From Corallococcus interemptor (GTDB taxonomy: Bacteria > Myxococcota > Myxococcia > Myxococcales > Myxococcaceae): DNA of 64,000 nucleotides. A model generated the notes under the pieces. It was not told the origin of the DNA, did not search any database, and saw only the letters and a program-made list of their open reading frames with translations. Location of the stretch: the NCBI RefSeq assembly GCF_003668875.1, contig NZ_RAWM01000026.1:22472-86471 (forward strand), in the 5' to 3' direction. Every line of letters begins with the position of its first letter. Positions within the stretch are counted from its first letter, which is position 1. A program made the position numbers and the translations under genes. Below are positions 42,373 through 49,984 of this stretch, piece by piece.

Positions 42373-43283
42373 CCCTTCTTTGACCGCACGGCCTGCGCCA
42401 GCGTGCGCGCGAAGGGCAGGCCGTGCGCGTGCAACCACTGGCGCGTCGCGTCCCGCAGTCCGGCCTGGTCGAGCAGCTCTCCCACCGTGTGCCGCGACAG
42501 CTCCTCCACGACGGCGTGGAGCTCGGCCTTCAGTCCCTCGCGCACCTCGGGGCGCGCGAGGTTGTGCGCGATCACCTGGGGCAGCAGGCCGTCGATCTGC
42601 TCGTGGGGCACCTGGCCCAGCGCCTGCGCGGCCTCGGCCTCCGTCTTCTCCAGGGTGGTCAGGAAGATCTTCTGGCGCCGTGCCCCCAGGGCCCGGGCGG
42701 TGTCCTCGCTGGCGAGCCGCTCGGCGATCCGCCGCTGCACCAGGGCCATGGAGCCGTCGATGACCTCGCGCACGCGGTCCTGCAAGCTGCCGCCCAGCCC
42801 GCCCAGGATGCCCTTGCCCGCGGACGCGGCCGCTCGCGCGCCCCAGCTCAGCGCATCCCGCAACCCGCCGCCTCCGCCCACCCCGGGAGCGCCCGCGATG
42901 ACCTTGCTCACCAGGGACGACAGGGTCTCCTGGAGCGTGGTTCGCACGGTCTCCCGCACCTGCTCGGACGCCACCATCTCGTCGATGGCCTTGCGCGGCA
43001 GGTGCACCGGCTTGCCCAGCAGCGTCGTCAGGGACGCGGCGACCTCGGCGGGGAGCCACGCGCCCAGCTTGATGTGGCTCCCCGCCCCGCGCGCGAGCAG
43101 GCGCGTTCGCAGGGGGACGCCCAGCCGGGCATGCCAGCCCGTCACCCGCTCGGGCGTCAGGGCCAGGTCGACCGCGGCGAGGACCCGGTCGGGGTCCACC
43201 CAGTCCGAGACCCGGGTGGCACAGAGCGTGTCAAAGGCGGTGTCCAGCTGTTCCAGGAGCGAGGCGTCGTCGAGTTTGGACAT
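42369..43283 (-). CDS. Conserved protein of unknown function with a glycine hinge
   Basis: A 304-residue protein, mostly helical, with a glycine-rich hinge in the middle (GAPGVGGGGGLRD, about 128-142) and a second Gly/Ala stretch (AGKGILGGLGG). No signal peptide or membrane helix strong enough to call. The start at 43283 is preceded by CGTTCC, six bases, GGAACG, a small hairpin (43289-43306) that includes the AGGA site. No family recognised. Confidence 0.8.
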   Translation of the reverse strand: MSKLDDASLLEQLDTAFDTLCATRVSDWVDPDRVLAAVDLALTPERVTGWHARLGVPLRTRLLARGAGSHIKLGAWLPAEVAASLTTLLGKPVHLPRKAIDEMVASEQVRETVRTTLQETLSSLVSKVIAGAPGVGGGGGLRDALSWGARAAASAGKGILGGLGGSLQDRVREVIDGSMALVQRRIAERLASEDTARALGARRQKIFLTTLEKTEAEAAQALGQVPHEQIDGLLPQVIAHNLARPEVREGLKAELHAVVEELSRHTVGELLDQAGLRDATRQWLHAHGLPFARTLAQAVRSKKG

Positions 43284-43343
43284 CGGAGCGTTCCTACTAC
43301 GGAACGGCGCCGGACCACGCGGCGGTCCTCCGCGCGCCGCGGG

Positions 43344-44363
43344 CTAGAAGTTGGCCTGGTGGCAGAGGAAGTTGCCGTTCGTGAAGTAGAAGGCGCTTGA
43401 AATGGTGATGCTCTCCGGCACGGCGCAGAGACTCACGACGAGCTCCGCACGCTCCCGGTTGTCGCCGGACACGGTGTAGCTGTTCCCCGGGAACACGTGC
43501 GAAAGGCCATCCCGGGTCGACCCCTCCACCATCACCCGGAAGAAGCCGCTCAGCTCCGACTTGAGCATCGGGAAGGGCCTGCTGGAATACGCGGAGAGGG
43601 CAATGTCCATGCGCTTGGGGGTCGCGCTCCCACAGGCTGCCGGGTCGGTGCTGACGCTCACCCGGCGAGCGTCGTAGAGGATGGGGCCGGTGGTGCCCAG
43701 CTGGTCCTTGTTCGGGAAGTTCTGGTAGTTGGCGCACGTGGGGTCAACGAGCGGCACGCAGATGCCGGTGGTGCAGTAGTGCGTGCCGTAGTCGCAGTTC
43801 GACTGTCCCTCGCCCGTACAGGGGACTCCGGAGTCACCGCGCACCTTGCAATGCCCCGACGCGGTATCGCAGCGCTGCCCTTCGGCGCACTCCGTGTCCG
43901 CCGTGCACTTCGGCGTGCAGACGGCATCCTGGATGGAGCACACGAGGTCGAAGGTGCTCCGCCCCTCGTTGCACAGGACATCCGTGGCGCACTTGCAGAT
44001 CTGCCGCGAATCGGTGGCACTGAGCGCGTCGCACATCTTCGCCGAGTCCGGACAGTCCGCGGCGCTCATGCAGGTCTGGACACAGACCTTCGCCGTGGGA
44101 TGGCAGATTTCCGAGGCAAGGCAGTCCGCGTCCTCCGTGCACCGCCCCGCGTCAACCCCCGCGTCGGCGCCCGCATCGAGCCCCCCGTCCGTGCCCGCGT
44201 CGATACCCGCATCGAGGCCTGCATCGATCCCCGCGTCGAGGCCTCCATCAGTAGAGCCCGCATCCACGACGACGTCCCCGCCGCCATCCACATCACTGTC
44301 GCCTTCACGGGTGGAGCAGCCCCCCATCACCACGCTGATCACGACGAACACCCAGAACCTCAT
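43344..44363 (-). CDS. Lipoprotein with DAG repeats and EGF-like cysteine domain
   Basis: A 339-residue lipoprotein: lipobox (VVMGGC), an Asp-Ala-Gly repeat stalk (about 30-75), a cysteine-rich region (about 76-210; CTEDADCLASEICHPTAKVC, CKCATDVLC, CTADTECAEGQRC), and a beta-rich C-terminal domain (about 220-339). The stalk-plus-disulfide layout is common in myxobacterial surface lipoproteins. The ATG at 44363 has GGGGGAAG upstream. Ligand unknown. Confidence 0.85.
   Translation of the reverse strand: MRFWVFVVISVVMGGCSTREGDSDVDGGGDVVVDAGSTDGGLDAGIDAGLDAGIDAGTDGGLDAGADAGVDAGRCTEDADCLASEICHPTAKVCVQTCMSAADCPDSAKMCDALSATDSRQICKCATDVLCNEGRSTFDLVCSIQDAVCTPKCTADTECAEGQRCDTASGHCKVRGDSGVPCTGEGQSNCDYGTHYCTTGICVPLVDPTCANYQNFPNKDQLGTTGPILYDARRVSVSTDPAACGSATPKRMDIALSAYSSRPFPMLKSELSGFFRVMVEGSTRDGLSHVFPGNSYTVSGDNRERAELVVSLCAVPESITISSAFYFTNGNFLCHQANF
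44146..44268 (-). repeat. DAG-coding repeat tract
   Basis: Tandem 12-base units encoding DAGxDAGx near the N-terminus of the lipoprotein. A shorter tract of the same type (DAGTDAGTDAG) ends the small lipoprotein at 44478-44753. Confidence 0.8.
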
Positions 44364-44409
44364 GCCGCTTCTTCCCCCTGAATGGTGCGCCTGGCGACCG
44401 TAGCCCAGC

Positions 44410-44439
44410 ATGACAAGCCCGGTCCGTCCGGGATAGGGT
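44410..44439 (+). promoter_or_regulatory. Promoter of the small lipoprotein gene at 44478
   Basis: ATGACA (44410-44415) and TAGGGT (44434-44439), spacer 18 nt; five of six -35 positions match. Confidence 0.5.
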
Positions 44440-44477
44440 CCAGGCGAGCTGTCGGGCCGGCGAACCGCGAGTCATCC

Positions 44478-44753
44478 ATGAGCGATTTCCCCTCGAAGCC
44501 CGATGCGTCGTCCCCTTCCCTGCCCACCCCTCCGGAGCGTCGCCGGGGCCGCGTGCTGCTGGCCGCCACCGCCGCGAGCGCGGCCTTCACGATGGTCGCG
44601 TGCGGCATCGGCATGACGACCAACCCCGGGCCGTGTGTCTATGACGGTGGACTGACTGACTGGGATTGCGACCCGTCCAATGGCACCGACAAGTTCCCGA
44701 TAGACGCGGGCACCGACGCGGGGACGGACGCAGGCGTCATCCCGCAGCCTTGA
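44478..44753 (+). CDS. Short lipoprotein-like exported protein with DAG tail
   Basis: A 91-residue protein with a long basic N-region (PPERRRGR), a hydrophobic segment ending in a lipobox-like TMVAC, and a short mature part ending DAGTDAGTDAGVIPQP. The N-region before the hydrophobic core is unusually long for a signal peptide. It lies 15 bases before a ferritin-like gene and may be its operon partner. Confidence 0.7.
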   Translation: MSDFPSKPDASSPSLPTPPERRRGRVLLAATAASAAFTMVACGIGMTTNPGPCVYDGGLTDWDCDPSNGTDKFPIDAGTDAGTDAGVIPQP

Positions 44754-44768
44754 GGCAACGTGCCCGGC

Positions 44769-45593
44769 ATGACCACCGATACGCTCTTCGAGCTGGACCT
44801 GACGGACGGCCCCGCGCTGACGCTGCATGAGCGGGCGTCGGGCCACGTGGCGGAACGCTATCCGTGGGATTCGCTGGAGCCGTCGCGCTACCCGGCGGCG
44901 CTGCTGGAGCGGGCGCGGTACTCGTGGACGTTGCGGGCGCTCAACGAGTTTGGCAGCGCGACGGTGATGGGCCAGCTGGTCCAGGTGATGGGTGAGGCGC
45001 GCGTGCCCCTGGACCTGTGGAGCCTGGCGGCTCGCTTCCCCGCGGAGGAGATCCACCACGTGGAGCTCTGCGCGCGGATGGCCATGCGGCTGGGGGGCGG
45101 CACCCGGCTGTCCTATGCACCCGGGGCGTTCGCCGCGACCTTCGACCCGTCGCTCACCTGGCTCCAGCGGGCCAGTGAGCTCATCGTGCGCGTGTGCTGC
45201 GTGGGAGAGACGCTCTCCTTCGCGCTCCTGTCCGGCTGCCTCCGGGCGACGTCCCACCCGCTGACGCGCGCGGTGCTGACGACGCTGGTCCAGGAGGAGG
45301 CCCTGCACGGACGGCTGGGCTACCTGTACCTGGACTGGCTGGCCCCGGATCTGGACGCCGCGGAGAAGGACCGGCTGGGGCGCGTGGCGCGCGAGGCCCT
45401 GGATGCGCAGGCGCCCTTCTGGGAGAAGCTTCGCAGCACCACCAAGGACGGCGTCACGAGCGAGGGCTTCCTGCTGGAGCACGTGACGGAGCTGGGATGG
45501 ATGGAGTCCCAGGACTACATCACGGTGAGCCAGGAGACCGCGGAGACGCAGGTGCGAGCGCCGCTCTTGCGCCACGGCATCCGTGTTCCTTGA
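44769..45593 (+). CDS. Ferritin-like diiron protein
   Basis: A 274-residue helical protein with a full diiron set: Glu in ALNEFGSA, AEEIHHVE (ExxH), Glu in CVGETLSF and VQEEALHGR (ExxH). This E/ExxH/E/ExxH pattern is that of ferritin-like oxidases and oxygenases. The N- and C-terminal extensions are unfamiliar. Substrate cannot be inferred; related families include p-aminobenzoate N-oxygenase-like and rubrerythrin-like enzymes. The start may be this ATG or the GTG three codons upstream, which has GAGG four bases before it. Confidence 0.82.
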   Translation: MTTDTLFELDLTDGPALTLHERASGHVAERYPWDSLEPSRYPAALLERARYSWTLRALNEFGSATVMGQLVQVMGEARVPLDLWSLAARFPAEEIHHVELCARMAMRLGGGTRLSYAPGAFAATFDPSLTWLQRASELIVRVCCVGETLSFALLSGCLRATSHPLTRAVLTTLVQEEALHGRLGYLYLDWLAPDLDAAEKDRLGRVAREALDAQAPFWEKLRSTTKDGVTSEGFLLEHVTELGWMESQDYITVSQETAETQVRAPLLRHGIRVP

Positions 45594-45621
45594 AGGGTTT
45601 TCCATTCGCTGAGGAGCTTTC

Positions 45622-47268
45622 ATGCATGCCACGCTTCGTTTCACGGTGGTCGGCCTCGTCGGACTCATGACGGCACTTCCGGCGCGGGCCGCCCCACCGC
45701 CGGCCGTCCGCATCCAGCCGGCTCGCATCGACGCGGTGTTCAAGGACTACAGCGGCCCTTCCACCCCGGGCTGCGCGCTCGGCATCTACCAGGACGGGCG
45801 GATCCTCTACTCCAAGGGCTACGGCGTGGCGGACCTGAACCAGGGCACGCCCATCACCCCCACGACGCTGTTCGACGTCGGCTCGGTGTCCAAGCAGTTC
45901 ACCGCCGCGAGCGTCGTGCTGCTGGCGCAGGAGGGAAAGCTCGCGCTGACGGATGACATCCGGAAGTACCTGCCGGAGCTCCCGGACTACGGGACGCCCA
46001 TCACCGTCGACCACCTGCTCCACCATACGAGCGGGCTGCGCGACTACACGGACCTGCTTTTCCTTCAGGGCCACTACTACGAGGACGTCACGGACGACGA
46101 CGAGGCCCTGGCTGTCATTGCCCGCCAGCGCGCGCTGCGGTTCAAGCCCGGGACGCGCTTTGAATACAGCAACAGTGGCTACTTCCTCGCGTCGCTCATC
46201 GTGAAGCGCGTCACGGGCAAGAGCCTGGCCGTGTTCGCGAAGGAGCGGCTCTTCCAGCCGCTGGGCATGGCACGGAGCCATCTGCGCGAGGACCACACCG
46301 CCGTCGTTCCCGGCCGCGCCACGGCCTATGCGCCCGCGGGCAACAAGGAGTACCGGCTGGACATGTCCAACTGGAACCAGCTCGGCGACGGACAGGTCCA
46401 GACCAGCGTCACCGAGCTGGTGAAATGGGAGGAGAACTTCTCCAGTGCCAAGGTAGGCGGACGCGCCCTCGTCGACGGGCTCCTGGAGCGAGGGACCCTG
46501 AGCTCGGGAGACAGGACGGGCTACGGCCGGGGCCTGTTCCTGGACACCTATCGCGGAGCGCAGCGCGTCCAGCACAGCGGAGCCTGGGGAGGCTATCGCG
46601 CCATGTTGATGCGCTTCCCCGTGCAACACGTCTCCATTGCCATCCTCTGCAACCGGGCGGACACCAGACCGGATCTCGCCGAGCGCGTGGCCGACCTGGT
46701 CCTGGGCAATGCCTTCCAGGCCACGGAGCAGGAAACGAAGGCCGCTGCGACTCGCGCGCCGGAGCCCGCGAGCGGGGACTTCGCCCGGTACGCCGGGACC
46801 TACTACGACGACGCCGCCCACCGCGTGCTGAACGTCCGCGTCCAGGACGGCAAGCTGGAGCTCGCGATGCCGGGACGTTCGCTCCCCCTCCGGCCGGCGG
46901 GCGCCGACCGCTTCGAGGTGGAGGGGGCGCCATTGGCGGTCGCCTTCGCGGGCGAGCAGATGACGCTCCTGCGCGGCCAGGAAATCCGGACGTCCTTCCA
47001 GCGGGTGCCGCCGGCCACTCCGCTCTCCGATGACGCCTGGAAGCAGCTGGTCGGGACGTACTTCAGCCCCGAGCTGGACACGACCTGGCGCATCGAGCTG
47101 AAGGATGGGAAGGCGGTGCTGAAGGGACGCGCCCTGGGAACGAATCCGCTGGTGGAGTCCTTCGCGGATGCGTTCAACACGCCCCACGGCCTGCTGCGCC
47201 TGACGCGCGATGGAACCCGCCAGGTAACGGGCTTCGTCTTCGGGGATGTGCGTTTCGAGCGGAAGTAG
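45622..47268 (+). CDS. Serine beta-lactamase-family (class C / PBP-like) hydrolase
   Basis: A 548-residue exported enzyme. Signal peptide 1-23 (ALPARA). Class C-type motifs: SVSK with nucleophile Ser 90 and Lys 93, EYSNSGY (YxN), and QHSGAWGG (HxG in place of KTG). The catalytic domain ends near residue 380; a second beta-rich domain with repeats of the FARYAGTYYDD/ WKQLVGTYFSPE type follows. Such proteins are usually D-aminopeptidases, esterases or peptidoglycan enzymes rather than antibiotic resistance enzymes. GAGGAG five bases before the ATG supports the start. Confidence 0.92.
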   Translation: MHATLRFTVVGLVGLMTALPARAAPPPAVRIQPARIDAVFKDYSGPSTPGCALGIYQDGRILYSKGYGVADLNQGTPITPTTLFDVGSVSKQFTAASVVLLAQEGKLALTDDIRKYLPELPDYGTPITVDHLLHHTSGLRDYTDLLFLQGHYYEDVTDDDEALAVIARQRALRFKPGTRFEYSNSGYFLASLIVKRVTGKSLAVFAKERLFQPLGMARSHLREDHTAVVPGRATAYAPAGNKEYRLDMSNWNQLGDGQVQTSVTELVKWEENFSSAKVGGRALVDGLLERGTLSSGDRTGYGRGLFLDTYRGAQRVQHSGAWGGYRAMLMRFPVQHVSIAILCNRADTRPDLAERVADLVLGNAFQATEQETKAAATRAPEPASGDFARYAGTYYDDAAHRVLNVRVQDGKLELAMPGRSLPLRPAGADRFEVEGAPLAVAFAGEQMTLLRGQEIRTSFQRVPPATPLSDDAWKQLVGTYFSPELDTTWRIELKDGKAVLKGRALGTNPLVESFADAFNTPHGLLRLTRDGTRQVTGFVFGDVRFERK

Positions 47269-47271
47269 ACT
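47266..47271 (+). promoter_or_regulatory. -10 box (TAGACT) of the GST gene
   Basis: The TAG of the hydrolase stop codon is also the start of TAGACT, eight bases before the GST ATG. No Shine-Dalgarno lies in between and no good -35 is visible, so read-through from the hydrolase gene is also possible. Confidence 0.4.
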
Positions 47272-47279
47272 CCCCTCCC

Positions 47280-47897
47280 ATGATCAAGCTCCACCAGTTC
47301 CATCCCTCCGGGAATTGCTACAAGGTCCGCCTCCTGCTCCATCAGCTCGCGATTCCGTTTGAAACGCGGGAGGTGGACCTCTCCACGGGAGAGACGCGCA
47401 CGCCGGAGTTCAAGGCGATGAACCCCATTGCCCGGACGCCCACCGTGGAGCTGGAGCCCGGTGTCTTCCTCGCCGAGTCCAACGCCATCCTCTGGTACTT
47501 CGCGGAAGGGACGCCGTTCATCCCCACCGGCCGGCTGGAGCGGGCGCGGATGCTCCAGTGGATGTTCTTCGAGCAGTACAGCCACGAGCCCTACGTCGCC
47601 GTGGCCCGGGCGTGGCTGACCTTCTTCGGCATCCCCGCGGGCAAGGAGAAGGAGCTGGAGGAGCGCATCCAGAAGGGCTACGCCGCGCTCGACATCATGG
47701 AGGGTGAATTGAGCAAGCGGCCCTTCTTCGCGGGCGAGCGATACAGCCTCGCGGACATCGCGCTGTATGCGTACACGCACGTGGCGGAGGAGGGCCGGTT
47801 CGACCTCGGCCGCTACCCCGCCATCCGCGCCTGGCTGGAGCGGGTGCAGGCCCAGCCCCGCCACCTGCGCATCACCGACCGCGTCAACGCGCCGTAG
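47280..47897 (+). CDS. Glutathione S-transferase family protein
   Basis: A 205-residue GST: thioredoxin-fold N-terminal domain (about 1-80; HPSGNCYKVRLLLHQL, IARTPTVELEPG, LAESNAILWYFAEG) with the Ser/Cys region near SGNCYK, and the all-helical C-terminal domain with YSLADIALYAYTH. The ATG is 11 bases after the preceding stop. Substrate unknown; detoxification or stress response likely. Confidence 0.92.
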   Translation: MIKLHQFHPSGNCYKVRLLLHQLAIPFETREVDLSTGETRTPEFKAMNPIARTPTVELEPGVFLAESNAILWYFAEGTPFIPTGRLERARMLQWMFFEQYSHEPYVAVARAWLTFFGIPAGKEKELEERIQKGYAALDIMEGELSKRPFFAGERYSLADIALYAYTHVAEEGRFDLGRYPAIRAWLERVQAQPRHLRITDRVNAP

Positions 47898-47903
47898 GCC
47901 CCG

Positions 47904-48728
47904 TCAGCCCTGGCTCGAAAGTGAGTGGATGGCCTCGAAGAGGACCGCGCGGAACTCGGGGTCGCCGTCCTCGTCGCAGGCCTCGCGGTGCGCCAGCAGC
48001 ACCGGGAGCAACGAGGCGTCCTCCAGCGCCTGGGCCGCCTCCACTTCCAGCGTGGTGACCCCGGGTCCCTCCAGCGCGCGCCGCAGCGGTTCGAGGACGC
48101 GCGCGTCCTTGCGCAGGGCCAGCCCCAGCAGCGCCTCTCCGCGAATCTTGACGTGGGTCTCGGAGAGCCGGTCCATCAGCGCTTCGCGCAGCTCCGGCGT
48201 GTCCACCTCCCGCGCCTGGGAGCCGAGCGTGAAGGTGGCCCACTCGCGGACGGTCTCGTCCGCGTCACGGGAGAGGTGGATCAAGGCCTGGAGCGCCTGG
48301 GCATCCCGGTGTTGTGCCAGCCCCATGACGACGCCGAACCGGACGTGGGCGTCCGGGTGCTCCTTCAGGGGAAGGAGCGCGGGCACCGCGCGCGGGTCTC
48401 CCAGGTGGCCGAGGGCGGCGGCCATCGCCTCCAGCACGGCGGCGTCCTGCTCCTTCGCGAGCGCTGGCAGGAGCGCGTCCGTGAAGCGCGCGACGCGCTC
48501 CGGTGAGCGGTGCCGGAACTCCAGCTGCGCCAGGATGTTCGCGCCGCGTCCGCGCTCCTTCGGGGATGAAGACTGGAGCCAGGCGGCGGCCCGCTGGAAG
48601 ACGTCCTCGCCGCCGCGGTGGTGCAGCTGCCAGATGGCCCGCCACGCGCCCGGGTCCTCCTCGCCGCCCTGGAGCGTGCGGGCGAAGAGCTCATCGGTGG
48701 AGAGGCCGGCCTCGGGCGGGGAGTCCAT
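47904..48728 (-). CDS. HEAT-repeat protein
   Basis: A 274-residue soluble protein of HEAT/PBS-lyase-like repeats (VLEAMAAALGHLGDPRAVPAL, HVRFGVVMGLAQHRDAQAL, VREWATFTLGSQ, IRGEALLGLALRKDARVL). Such proteins are scaffolds; no catalytic residue. The ATG at 48728 lies seven bases after a TAGGCT -10 with no Shine-Dalgarno. It is convergent with the GST gene and divergent from the M91-like protease gene. Confidence 0.88.
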   Translation of the reverse strand: MDSPPEAGLSTDELFARTLQGGEEDPGAWRAIWQLHHRGGEDVFQRAAAWLQSSSPKERGRGANILAQLEFRHRSPERVARFTDALLPALAKEQDAAVLEAMAAALGHLGDPRAVPALLPLKEHPDAHVRFGVVMGLAQHRDAQALQALIHLSRDADETVREWATFTLGSQAREVDTPELREALMDRLSETHVKIRGEALLGLALRKDARVLEPLRRALEGPGVTTLEVEAAQALEDASLLPVLLAHREACDEDGDPEFRAVLFEAIHSLSSQG

Positions 48729-48735
48729 TCCGGGG

Positions 48736-48741
48736 AGCCTA
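48736..48741 (-). promoter_or_regulatory. -10 box (TAGGCT) of the HEAT gene
   Basis: Seven bases separate it from the ATG at 48728, predicting a leaderless message. A good -35 is absent; the inverted repeat at 48757 sits where an activator or the -35 would be. Confidence 0.45.
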
Positions 48742-48756
48742 GCGTGGGCGTCGCCA

Positions 48757-48785
48757 GGGGCTGATGTCTCCAGACATCAGGCCCC
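48757..48785. promoter_or_regulatory. Long inverted repeat between divergent genes
   Basis: GGGGCTGATGTCT, two bases, AGACATCAGGCCCC: the arms pair over 13 bases with one bulge, including a perfect nine-base CTGATGTCT/AGACATCAG core. It lies 16-45 bases upstream of the -10 of the HEAT gene and 147 bases before the M91-like gene, so it is more likely an operator than a terminator. Confidence 0.6.
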
Positions 48786-48931
48786 CGACTCCAGTCATCA
48801 GGGACGGCCCCCTGCTTCGACGTAACTCCCTGGAATCAGGAAGGGCCCAGGGTCGCCAGGGCCAGGAACGAGTGGGCACACGGGGTGCAGTAGGGGTGGT
48901 CCGTCGCTGCACTCCACTTCCGAGGCCCCCC

Positions 48932-49894
48932 ATGAAGCTGCGCTCCTCTTCGTTCTCCAAGCCCTCTTCGTTCGGCTCCAGCTCCTCCACCTCCCGCCCC
49001 CGCAGCGACAGCCTGCCGGCCAATCCCCAGACGGCGAAGCCGAAGCCGGTGGCCACGCCCGCGCAGCTGCAGGAGGGAAAGAACAACCTCAAGCCCGCCG
49101 ACTACGGCGTGGTGGATCCGAAGCTCCAGGGCATCCGGACCCGCCGTGACAACGGCCAGTCCGGCGCGCAGTTCGCGGACTTCACGCAGGACGTGCGCAA
49201 CTCCACCCACCGCCTCACGAGCAAGCCCGTGGGCAACCAGATGCTGAACGACATCAACGGCCGCACCCAGGCCGTGAACCCCGGCGCCACGGGCACGCTG
49301 CGCCAGCCGCTGACGGCGATGGATGTCTACTCGGGCCGCAACTCGGCGCTGCCCAACTCGCACGTGCCGCGCAACGACGGCACGCTGTCGTCCACCCGCC
49401 CGGCGTACCGCTACGACGGCCAGCCCGGCGCCGGCACGGCCAGCGACGTGAAGTACAACGAGAACGGCGGCGGCCAGCGCTTCAACAGCCTGGGCCACGA
49501 GTCGGTCCACGCGTGGCGCGCGTCCAACGGCGTCCAGGTGAGCCCCCTGGCCGCCAGCAAGCACAGCGACGCGGACGTCTTCAAGCAGTACCCGTCGCAC
49601 TCGGCCAACATGAAGGAGACCGTGGACGACCGCCTCCGCCTGCGCGAGGAGTTCGAGACCATTGGCCTGCGCCCCACGCCGCACACCCGGACGAACCCCA
49701 CGGAGAACGCCATCCGCGCCGAGCATGGCCTGCCGGCCCGCCAGGACTACTCGGGCCTGAAGCCCGACGGGAAGAACAGCAACGACCTGGCCTTCAAGAA
49801 CTACGACGAGGGCACCGACGCCCGGAACTTCTTCCAGAAGCTGTCCGGCCAGCCCTCGCCCTTCCAGAAGATCGTCGGCGACTTGGAGAAGTGA
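48932..49894 (+). CDS. M91/NleD-like zinc metalloprotease (effector-type)
   Basis: A 320-residue protein without signal peptide. The first 50 residues are Ser/Pro/Lys-rich and disordered, like an effector secretion tail. The catalytic zinc motif is SLGHESVHAWRASNG with HExxH at residues 189-193; the surrounding sequence (LGHE-x-x-HA...NG) matches the M91 family, which includes the type III effectors NleD and HopH/XopG. A C-terminal tyrosine-containing helix follows. In this organism it could be a predation or contact-delivered toxin. Start ATG 48932 has GAGG six bases upstream. Confidence 0.75.
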   Translation: MKLRSSSFSKPSSFGSSSSTSRPRSDSLPANPQTAKPKPVATPAQLQEGKNNLKPADYGVVDPKLQGIRTRRDNGQSGAQFADFTQDVRNSTHRLTSKPVGNQMLNDINGRTQAVNPGATGTLRQPLTAMDVYSGRNSALPNSHVPRNDGTLSSTRPAYRYDGQPGAGTASDVKYNENGGGQRFNSLGHESVHAWRASNGVQVSPLAASKHSDADVFKQYPSHSANMKETVDDRLRLREEFETIGLRPTPHTRTNPTENAIRAEHGLPARQDYSGLKPDGKNSNDLAFKNYDEGTDARNFFQKLSGQPSPFQKIVGDLEK

Positions 49895-49945
49895 TTCACC
49901 CCGGCCGCCATGGCCTCGATGGCCTGGACCTTGTCTTGGAACGCA

Positions 49946-49980
49946 TCCCTCCCAGGTTCGAACTGGAACCATTGGAGGGA
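49946..49980 (+). promoter_or_regulatory. Two-tier hairpin that buries the ribosome-binding site of the 49985 gene
   Basis: Outer stem TCCCTCC / GGAGGGA (seven pairs) encloses an inner stem GGTTC / GAACC with a six-base loop. The outer right arm GGAGGGA (49974-49980) is the Shine-Dalgarno of the ATG at 49985, four bases downstream. The gene is 90 bases after the M91-like gene. Confidence 0.6.
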
Positions 49981-49984
49981 GACC

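Noticed and set aside
45622..47268. Antibiotic-resistance beta-lactamase
   Set aside because: SxxK and YxN are present, but the third motif is HSG and there is a large second domain; this fits esterase or D-peptidase relatives better than AmpC.
49953..49966. CAGGTTCGAACTGG resembles a tRNA T-arm
   Set aside because: No acceptor, D or anticodon arms can be formed around it; it fits better as the inner stem of the hairpin before the papain-fold gene.
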